31,489 bases of DNA from Ichthyophonus hoferi (lineage: Eukaryota > Opisthokonta > Ichthyosporea > Ichthyophonida > Ichthyophonidae): NCBI GenBank assembly GCA_002751075.1, contig NAOQ01000343.1:48514-80002 (forward strand), written 5' to 3'. Within the stretch, counting starts at the first letter, position 1. Every line of letters begins with the position of its first letter. This document shows positions 11,301 through 20,204 of the stretch, in pieces. The notes below the pieces were generated by a model that ran no database searches, had not been told where the DNA came from, and saw nothing but the letters and a program-made list of their open reading frames with translations. The position numbers and the translations under genes are program-made.

Positions 11301-13412
11301 TATCAAGTAATCTATATGCAGTACACTATAATTCAAAACTATAAAAGGGTTTCAGATGTGGCAGGATACATCTTTTGTCTTTATGCAATTATACCGTATA
11401 GAGTTCTTTGGCCTTTATTTCATTCTCAGCTTCCCATTACCGGCTGACCTCCATAATAGGTAAGGTAATAGCTAAAACACCGTGAGATAATAACTACAAC
11501 ATGGTTTAAAATAGTTATCATTGTAAGTAATTAATGGTAGATAGTTAATTAGTGCGCATATGGTATATTGAGTATATATTACTATATATAGTACACTATA
11601 TATAGTAGAGCTTAATATAAAATACACGACAGATGATTGACAGGTTAAAATATCTAAAAATGTCAAAAAAGGCAAACGGATGGACTTGGGTTAGTGAGCA
11701 CAATATAGAATAGATGTAGTATTAATTAATAAAAATGTTTACATATAACATACAGGTAGTTATAATAATGGTAATAATAATAATAATAATAATATCATCA
11801 TCATCATCCTCAGCAATAAATATAAATATAATAAATATAATAATAATAACAACAACAATAACACCACCACCAACAACTGTTAAAATACTTACCCATCCGC
11901 CAGTACCACACAGCGATGGGTCTGAATCAGATTATTGAAGGAAGGAGTAGTAGTAATAGTCTCCCCTCTCGCATTTATAGTTTTAAGGGTGGTTTTATAG
12001 TCAGGGGTACCCTTGGTCCAGGACGGAATAAGACCCCATTTCTGTACGAATAAAATTTTATTATTATTGCCTTCAACTAAAATGTAATGTTTTCAATGCG
12101 GGTATTTAATTGGTGACTTAGAAGTATGAAAATGGGTTGACTGATCGTGTAAAAGAGTTAAATTAAAAACAAAGTTAAACATAATTATATAATATGAGTT
12201 ATAAGATATAATAATTATGATTGTGCTTTGTTTTTTGATGCATAAGGTGATTAAAATTTAAAATCATGGTAGAGAACTTTAAATAAAATCCAAACTGGGC
12301 TATAACTTATAGGCCACACATAAATCATTTGATGTACTAACCATCTTACCATGAATTCCAATGATTTTTCATTATTTTTTTCACCTTTGAGGATTGGCTG
12401 GTAACGGCCTGCAGGTGTTTAATTTAAAGATATGGAGTAAGTAAATACATTTGCATGTATGGAATCATTGCTAAACAGATATCCAATAATCCACAAGTAC
12501 GAATATACACATATACATTGGAGATGAAGGTGTACAAGGAAATGCTGTTATATCCCAATAAAAGCATGGCCATGTGATGGCTTTTTATTTAAGTTGTGTA
12601 TGCACACAGAGATAGACCTCTTGAAAAACATAAACAGATAAGAATATTACTAAATTAAACACAACTATCATATAAAAAAATCTCATTTACTCAAGCATCT
12701 TGCTGCATCTCATTATACCGTACTCTAAATACGTTCGCATCTCTTTCTAATCTAGATAAGCTGTGGAATAGCCTAAACATGACTTCAGTATAAGGATGAT
12801 TTTGCTTTCTTATTATCAACCAACGTTGCTAGGTAATACTAATGAACAGAAATTAGACATCTATTACAATCATCACAATCCCATCCCTCTTCCCTTCCAC
12901 TATAGAGTACAGAGCGACTAAAAGAAGAAAAAAAATACCCGAGCTTTCTTATGAAGACGTGACAGAGAGGGAGTAAGATACATATACATAAAGATCATGT
13001 ATTATAACCCTAATAAGCAAGTCATACCTGGGCTGACATTGTGAGAAGGTTTGTAGGCCTCTTTATTTCGAACCCTATCGTCTGGAACATCATACCGTTG
13101 CTGTAAATCGTGGACTGCCTAAGAGAGATGTAAGAGTAAACCTCTAAGTTACTAATATCTAATATCCATAAAAGGCAATGTTCTGTGTATAAATTTGTAC
13201 GCGCGTGTACTCTTAAAATAGGAATAAAAGGAATAAAAGAAGCATATATGCACGTTTTTCACCACATATATGCATGTTGTTATGAAAGAATAGTTAAGTA
13301 GAAGATATTCTAAAATACTATGGAAAGAGTAATGCGGGTGGAACAAAAAAAAAATTCCGAGCATATTTTTTTTTTGGAGACCCACCAACGTACACACTGT
13401 GCGTCCACACAT
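8306..13412 (-). CDS. HMCES: SRAP-domain protein (HMCES/YedK family), nine exons
   Basis: HMCES/YedK proteins crosslink covalently to abasic sites in single-stranded DNA through Cys2 and so shield them at replication forks. Exons in coding order: 13412-13386, 13118-13028, 12408-12350, 12041-11893, 11065-10941, 10217-10111, 9451-9375, 8945-8839, 8403-8306. Each is flanked by GT and AG, and phases join without a break: 840 nt, 279 aa plus stop. The protein starts MCGRT, so the catalytic Cys2 is present. WGLIPSW is at 61-67, NARGE at 82-86 (Asn82), RCVVLADGYYEW at 102-113 (Glu112) and HHRMP at 172-176 (His172); these match the known active-site Cys, Asn, Glu and His. SKDVGNVKND (216-225) fits the family C-terminus. 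It is followed by TITNFF (238-243), a PCNA-box-like motif lacking the usual Gln, and a basic tail ending KRVKANV. Introns are 267-827 bp. The weakest junction is the last one, whose acceptor lies after a long pyrimidine tract. Confidence 0.93.
8404..8470 (-). promoter_or_regulatory. Long polypyrimidine tract at last SRAP intron acceptor
   Basis: On the minus strand an almost pure CT tract (complement of 8411-8470) leads into TTAAAAG at 8410-8404, the 3' splice site of intron 8. Using this acceptor restores the frame into a C-terminal exon that ends in a basic tail. The tract also creates an open frame on the minus strand that is not itself coding. Confidence 0.6.
10255..10267. repeat. Poly-C run
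   Basis: A homopolymer of 13 C (plus strand) is followed by a short CA run, inside intron 5 of the SRAP gene, about 40 bp before the exon 6 acceptor. A similar G run lies at about 13541-13550, upstream of exon 1. Both are slippage-prone simple sequence. Confidence 0.7.
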
Positions 13413-15226
13413 CTTGATATAAGAGTACTTACTATAGAATAATATAGTAAGTAACAGAGTGTCAGGCTAGAAACTATAAATTTAAGTTTTTGGAATGTTA
13501 TTGTACAGCATTGTTTATTGTGCATGTTATCGTGTAATCTGGGGGGGGGGTAATTCCTAGCATTAAGAATATATGATTGGTTAATCAAAATACAATCTCA
13601 AGATGCTGGCATGGGAAATATCGTATACTAATTTTTTAATAAAAAGACACATTAAAAAGATCAAACATATTAAAAAACAATAAATATGTATATGTATCAA
13701 TTATAAGCTATACATATACTATCATTAAAATAAGTAGTAGTAATTTCGAGCCAATAGATTAATTTATAGTTTTTATTTTGCTTTGAACTGCATACAATCT
13801 AAAAATGGCATTTGCCCATTTCTGGCAAGATTGAACAGTATGACGCAATCAAGTTATAAATATCACTTTTACTTAAGTTTGCTTGCTTGCTTGTGTTTTA
13901 TTTTCTCCTTATCATTATTCCAATTAAACTAATCAAATCCTAATTTTTGTTATCAATATACATATTTATATTACATTTGTACAAATCTGGAAATAGTTTA
14001 AAAAATTATAATAAAAGAGTGTTAGACGTCAACTCCGAAGGAACGAGTAGTGCAGCCACAAGTAATGGGCGACAAGTTGGGCATGAAATGATTGGTCTAA
14101 TATTAGTTGTGTAAATGACGTTCTTAATCAAATGACGTGATTCATCGATACAGATCAACGGAATGTGAACGATTGGACAGATGAAAGTCGCCTAAATTAG
14201 GACACATACGTTAAACCAATTGGAAAAATTATAATCAAGCTATGATCAAAACATTCTAGTGGGCCTTATAGGACGCCTGTAAATTGCACTAACCAATAAA
14301 GATCTATCCTATTTGGATCAAAATGTAGAACCTAGCTATCTTGTCATCTGAAATATATAAAAAAGGGCATAAATAATAAAAAGAACGTAAAAACCAATAA
14401 ACATACGGATAATAATGTAAAAACCTGTTATTATTGCAAAATATTGACGATTGCATTCCGATCGCCAATCCGATGCTATCACGGGATTAGCAATGTATGG
14501 ACCAATGGGCAATCATGCATTATGATACCGCGTTACCAGTTAAGAGCTACCCCTGAAATTGGAAGTTGATTCCTTATAGCTTTCTTATAAGTAAACAAAA
14601 CAAAAAAAAAATATCTACAATTATTTATTATGATTTAATTACTTTGTAACCTATCAAAGCACATATTATAGTATATATATATGTATATATATTATGATTA
14701 TTATAGTAAAGACTTTCATATTTACCAAAATAAGTTAACTAGTAGGAATGTTATCTTAGTAACCTTATTTGGCATATTCTTATCAGTAGAAATTTCCAGT
14801 GCATTCCTATATGCCAGGAACACGCACTTGGACCAATTAGAATTATAGTTACTGTTTATACCAAATATGTTTCCCATAACAACTCTTGGATGCTATTATT
14901 CTTGACGGTTCTTAATCATGGTGTAAACGGTAAACGATTAAATAAAACAAAAATAAAATAAAAAGATTAATTTGATTTTTCTATTAACCTAATATTTTAC
15001 ACTGAAGGAGACGTTGATAACTTAGATAAAGATAACAGAATCTGGATCAATTATATTTCCAATAAAACCATTATAAACAAGGCTTTGCGTTTCTTTCTAT
15101 TTTGTTAACAATATATTAAATATATATCTATACATATATATTTTCATTAATGGCTAGAAGATACTTGGCCTGGAGTTTATGATCATTGTATAATCATTGT
15201 ATTTTATTGTAATGTCTAGTTATTAA
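13413..15226. other. CCAAT-rich upstream region of the SRAP gene
   Basis: No gene is seen. About 13 CCAAT/ATTGG pentamers lie between 13576 and 15063 (13576, 13751, 13920, 14091, 14172, 14216, 14219, 14293, 14394, 14465, 14502, 14833, 15059). It shares the 16-mer ATCACGGGATTAGCAA (14478-14493) with 3450-3465, another CCAAT-rich stretch. Because it lies 5' of the minus-strand SRAP gene, it may contain its promoter and distal elements. Confidence 0.45.
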
Positions 15227-15600
15227 TTGGCACTTGATTATAATAGCCAGTGTTCTGATATTTCTCCTATCGAGAATAGAGAGAACTGTTTAGTTACTTT
15301 CAATAGTAATAATAGTAATGACCTACACTCAGCTTTAGCCTCTTTCACTAATTGTTTACTCTGGGCTATTATTAAAATCACACCTAAACACATCAAGACC
15401 GGAGTCTCCTGAATTTTTTTGAAGAGTACTACAGAAAATTAGAGATAAGATCTTCTAACACTTCATATTCACCACAACTTTCGATCGAAAGCGAATTAGA
15501 GCTACGCGCTACACCTGTTGCTTGCCAAGCAACATGTATGCATAAGCGAAAAATCATTGGAGCTTCTGAAGCCTGTGCATAAGTCCTTAAAAATACTATG
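15227..15600 (+). repeat. Coding-like dispersed repeat R6, copy 2
   Basis: The plus strand encodes ENCLVTFNSNN and a downstream I.ITPKHIKTG that parallel copy 1 at 1815-2102. After one frame change the similarity continues with KLEIRSS and QLSIESE (about 15425-15500). The segment at about 15555-15585 (GAAGCCTGTGCATAAGTC) also matches the end of repeat R5 at 18821-18840, linking the two families. It is a decayed element copy, possibly LINE-related, with no recognised catalytic motif. Confidence 0.5.
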
Positions 15601-16017
15601 TCAGCTGTGAATACGTCAAATAATCTATAGCTATGAAATGTTGGGCTGTAACTTGTGATTGCCAATATAGGACCATAGGGGATATTTTAAACACAAACAA
15701 TCAATTTATTTCAAAAAGCTGACAGGGGGACCCCCAAGACATCCCTATGTTATTGTTTGATTGCTTAAGAAAGATAAACACGGGTAACGTTTTACTTTCT
15801 AGAAATCAACACAAAAAAAAACATTTTAGCATATTGTGACTTATCTACTAAATTTGTCTGCGAGGACTCTATGCTGTACGCTCTATAATCGCTACCTGAT
15901 AAGCAACACAACACTTAAACTACATTTTAAAAACCTTAAATTTAAATATTAAATTTAACTATTAAGTATACCTATTTCATGTGTAACATATGCTGAGATG
16001 CCAGAATATATGGCAAG

Positions 16018-16215
16018 CCTACCTCATCTTTCTCGTAAGCCGTTACCTGACAATTATGCATGGGGCGATCTGTAAGCAAAATTAGAAGCCCCGTCATATC
16101 AATTACACTGGTTAATTTATAATATTTTAAACACGTGATGCGGTGAAACTAAATTCCGATCAAGCTGTATACCTAATATAGTAATGGTATACAAAAATTA
16201 TTCTCGACCCAAATA
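16018..16215. repeat. Dispersed repeat R2, copy 1
   Basis: This block is similar to 27020-27230 in the same orientation. Both share TAAGCCGTTA.CTTGACAAT-like sequence, AGAAGCCCCGTC, TGGTTAATTTATA, CGGTGA.ACT and ACCTAATATA. No coding potential is evident. Confidence 0.6.
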
Positions 16216-16225
16216 ATACTATATA

Positions 16226-16631
16226 TAGGGTTTCCCACCAACCCACGGAATATTCCCAACAATATACGGAAAATGCTTATACTCCCATCAACAGTCTTTA
16301 TATATTCTGAATTTCAACATATTATTATACTTTCCCAATATCCACAAAAATCCCATACTATATTTTTTGAGAAAAAAGTTTCTGTACATTTTTGGGAAAA
16401 TTCCTCATATTGTTGGGAATCTTCCATATTTTTTTTTTGAAACTTCTCCGTATATTTATTTTTTGAATCATTCCGTTTATTGGTGGGAAACCCTGTATTA
16501 CACTTTTTAGAGAGAAATTTCGATATATTTTTAGGAAAATTCCTCATATTGTTGGGAATATTTCATATATTTGTGGAGCTTCTCCGTATATTTTTAGAAA
16601 CATTACGTATATTAGTGGGAAACCCTGTAGG
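16226..16631. mobile_element. Foldback/MITE-like element with internal tandem repeat
   Basis: The left end TAGGGTTTCCCACCAA (16226-16241) is the reverse complement of TTGGTGGGAAACCCTGTA (16480-16497) and nearly so of TTAGTGGGAAACCCTGTA (16612-16629). The right half is a direct tandem of about 130 bp (about 16368-16497 and 16500-16629). Each unit contains GGGAAAATTCCTCATATTG or a close variant, then GTTGGGAAT and CTTCTCCGTATAT. No transposase is visible. The structure fits a non-autonomous DNA element whose right end was duplicated; the superfamily cannot be set because no clear target duplication was seen. Confidence 0.6.
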
Positions 16632-16764
16632 TTTGATATATTATCGTACATGTTAGCTAAATAATACTTGATATTGACTCACAGCAGATATTAATGAATA
16701 GGATATACTTTATATGCTGACAAATAATTACTTAATTGAGCAATCATTGTTACGTATTACACAT

Positions 16765-17390
16765 GTTTCAAAAACATAGTATGTCCAAATTCAATAGTGA
16801 GTTACTTGCTCCACTATAGGTTAAGAAAAAACAGCTTCAACAGAATTAGGCATTTTACAATGTCATTGAGATTAGATTATCCCATTGATACGGTTAAATA
16901 AGAATAAAACAAAACAAAAAGGGAAAAGCAGTCATTCTAATCATTCTTATTCTAGGTGTAGGCAGTTGTTTGGCTTTGTGTTTTTTTACGTCTATCTTTA
17001 TAGTGTTGATGGGCTAATTTAATCTTAATGTGCTGATCTAGTTTCAATGATCTTATAAAATGCCTAGTTCTATTGAACTTTTGTCACGTAACTAGACAAA
17101 ATATATTGGAAATAAATACATCACTTTGATAACATCATTACTACGCAATATCGTTACTACAAAGAACTGAATTTTTTTCACAATGTAATATTTCATCGCT
17201 AGTAAATATAAAATACATAAACATTCTTGCTTTTTTTTTCTTTTTTTTTAAGGAACATTAACTATGCTTGATTAAGGTTTTCTGCAAGAGTGTGAACCTA
17301 TTAATATTTGAAAACTCACTAATAACTGTGAGTGTCGTCTACATATATGATATTTACCAGCAATGAAATATTATTTGGTCACAAGTAATA
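16765..17390. repeat. About 600-bp repeat R3, copy 1
   Basis: It is colinear over its whole length with 17805-18400. Conserved stretches include GAATTAGGCATTTTA, GTGTAGGCAGTTGTT, AAAATGCCTAGT.CTATTGAA and ACAAAATATATTGGAAAT. There are many substitutions and small indels, so the duplication is old. Confidence 0.7.
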
Positions 17391-17394
17391 TATT

Positions 17395-17495
17395 TCTAGC
17401 AATGACTTTATTGTATATTTAAGTACGTGTATGACATATATTTAAAATATAGTCTGTCCTGTTACGAAAAAAAGTTTGAACAGAAATAGGAAACA
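17395..17495. repeat. Partial copy of R3 head region
   Basis: This segment (TCTAGCAATGAC...CTGTTACGAAAAAAAG) matches 17758-17850, which leads directly into R3 copy 2. The local order suggests head-to-tail duplication with an inserted segment. Confidence 0.55.
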
Positions 17496-17504
17496 TGATA
17501 ATAT

Positions 17505-17595
17505 TTATAAAGAGCATTCATTCTGACCTTTGATTTAAATGATGGTGTTAGCAATTTTTCCACAGGATTGGTTGCTCCAGTTAGGTATTGTTAAA
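17505..17595. repeat. Dispersed repeat R4, copy 1
   Basis: It is similar to 25600-25692 and to 25722-25774. The common core is GAGCATTCATTCTGACC, TTTGATTT.AAT.ATGG and GCGATTTTTCCACAGGATTG (or variants). Confidence 0.6.
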
Positions 17596-17804
17596 TGTCT
17601 ATGTATTATTCTATTTTTAACAATATGATTGAACAATTTCTTTATAATACCAATCACAATTATATTATTATATTACTCTGCCATTATACTATTATACTGT
17701 TGTACAATTAAAATAATATAATACTGTATTATTATACCACTATACATGTAATGTTTTTCTAGCGGTGACCTATCGTATATTTAAGGACGTGAGCGACATA
17801 TATA

Positions 17805-18400
17805 TACTTCAAATAGTATGTCCTGTTACGAAAAAATGTTTCAATGAATTAGGCATTTTAGGAGATCATTGAGATTAGATTAGCTCATTGACACCATATA
17901 GGGGTAAAAAAAAGCCAAAAAAAAAAAATCACAAGCATTTTAATCATTCATATGCTAGCCCGGTGTAGGCAGTTGTTCGGTTTTGGTTTGTTTTACGCCT
18001 ATTTTTATATGGCGTCAATGGACTAATTTAATCTTAGCGCGCAAGTCTAACTTCAATGATCTCATAAAATGCCTAGTCCTATTGAAACTTTTGTAACTTA
18101 ATCGGACAAAATATATTGGAAATGTAAATAGCTCACCTTGATGACGTTATTCTTATTCAATGCCATCACTACTAAGAACTCAATTTCTTCTCGCAAAATA
18201 ACACTTCATCACTGGTAAATGTAAAGTATATAGATAATTGTGTTTTTTAAAATGTAAAGATTATTAACTATGCTTGGTAAAGTTTATTTGAAAGATTGTA
18301 TGTGCTAATCTTTGAAAACTTACTAATTATACGATGTCTGGATCAACCAATATGAATAGCTTTATCGGCTCTGAGAAATATTTTATGTTAAAAACAAAGG
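17805..18400. repeat. About 600-bp repeat R3, copy 2
   Basis: This is the second, same-orientation copy of 16765-17390, about 1.0 kb downstream of the first. A long A-run near 17920 differs in length between copies. No gene is seen in either copy. Confidence 0.7.
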
Positions 18401-18615
18401 TAAAAATACATTCCATTATATTTCATAGGATAAACTTGGGTCATCGTACTAAATAATTATCACGATCAGACATTCCTAGTGGGTCTCTGTTATCTTTTAG
18501 TCAATAAAAATATTTATGATTGGTTTCATTTAGATTATAGAACACAGCGATACGGGCGTTAACCAAAAAATAACACGCTGTAAAATGAAGTATTCAAGAA
18601 AACAACAATCAATAA

Positions 18616-18850
18616 TAAAGGCCCGAACGCTCACACATATGTGGCCCCCGGCACACCCGGGTATATGCGGCAACCCCGCATGCCTGTATACATGAACACT
18701 ACCGTTATAGGAAAATATGAATATGTTCATAGACAAAAAACCTTGCATTAATTTAATATTTATTAAACAATATTATAATATATATAGCCCTATTATACAA
18801 CGCTTATTTAGCAATTCCGAAGCCTGTGGATAAGTCGCTTAGAACTACCA
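18616..18850. repeat. Dispersed repeat R5, copy 1
   Basis: The block matches 24841-25080 in the same orientation. Both start near AATAAA and share CGGCACAC, GCAACCCCGCATGCCTGT, CTACCGTTATAGG and TTAAACAATAT. They end with GAAGC.TGTGGA followed by AGTCGCT. Its first 80 bases are markedly more GC-rich than the surroundings. The minus-strand translation keeps YNGS.HV.RHAGL in both copies, so a coding origin is possible. Confidence 0.65.
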
Positions 18851-19578
18851 CAAATTGTGACATATAGTTACAAAATCTCTATTCATTGGTTAGTTTAAGT
18901 TTGATAGATCGCACATAGCTGTTTGCCCAGGCTGCGTATGTAATAATAATGGTAAAGAAATAGCTACATTAATTAAATATTCCTGTTTTAACATAAGTTT
19001 TATTTACAATCATTGCCAGGTCCAGCTTTGTAGCCTATTACTATATACTGAGAGTTCTCAGCTGTTGATGGGACCATCAACATTAAAAAACTATGGTTTC
19101 ATTTAATGAATTATTACTGAGCTTCAAATTTTATGTTCAAAAAAAAAAAGAAAAAAAAAAGTACTTTTGCACTCTCCTATATGTTTTTTGGGCCTGTTTA
19201 AAAAATAAATGCCGAATTCTACCATCTGATCGTAATTAATGTGTTAATGCCCGTTAAATTTAAATTCATACCCTATATATTGACAATGAAGGACATGACA
19301 GTATATATAATGAATACAAACCACCCCTTATGAATTTATTTCTCCCAAGCAATGCCACTTTTAGGGTAGCAGCATTATCAACATTCACTTAATTTTTTTA
19401 TTGTACTATCACATTATATACTGTCACAATCTTAAATACAATTAAGAAGATATCTTTGTAGTTCATTTTATATATTTATTTCTCTCTCTGTGGATTATAT
19501 AAAGAAGTCTTGGGTGTTGTGCTTGAAATCCTATTATATATTCACTAAGTCATTGCAAAGCCCAAAACAATATGTCCT
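18851..19578. other. AT-rich spacer before the assembly gap
   Basis: I see no gene or RNA gene here, only AT-rich sequence with A-runs near 19140-19160. The stretch ends at the gap. Confidence 0.5.
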
Positions 19579-20135
19579 NNNNNNNNNNNNNNNNNNNNNN
19601 NNNNNNNNNNNNNNNNNNNNNNNNNNNNNNNNNNNNNNNNNNNNNNNNNNNNNNNNNNNNNNNNNNNNNNNNNNNNNNNNNNNNNNNNNNNNNNNNNNNN
19701 NNNNNNNNNNNNNNNNNNNNNNNNNNNNNNNNNNNNNNNNNNNNNNNNNNNNNNNNNNNNNNNNNNNNNNNNNNNNNNNNNNNNNNNNNNNNNNNNNNNN
19801 NNNNNNNNNNNNNNNNNNNNNNNNNNNNNNNNNNNNNNNNNNNNNNNNNNNNNNNNNNNNNNNNNNNNNNNNNNNNNNNNNNNNNNNNNNNNNNNNNNNN
19901 NNNNNNNNNNNNNNNNNNNNNNNNNNNNNNNNNNNNNNNNNNNNNNNNNNNNNNNNNNNNNNNNNNNNNNNNNNNNNNNNNNNNNNNNNNNNNNNNNNNN
20001 NNNNNNNNNNNNNNNNNNNNNNNNNNNNNNNNNNNNNNNNNNNNNNNNNNNNNNNNNNNNNNNNNNNNNNNNNNNNNNNNNNNNNNNNNNNNNNNNNNNN
20101 NNNNNNNNNNNNNNNNNNNNNNNNNNNNNNNNNNN
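19579..20135. other. Assembly gap (557 N)
   Basis: These bases are all unresolved. The gap lies 70 bp downstream of the stop codon of the spherulin-CBM14 gene, so the 3' untranslated end of that gene may be inside it. Confidence 0.99.
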
Positions 20136-20204
20136 GTAAAGAAGATAGCAAGCTTGACCATGATGAGAATAGTCCAACTAACAGCTCATTTGCCCACTGT
20201 AACA

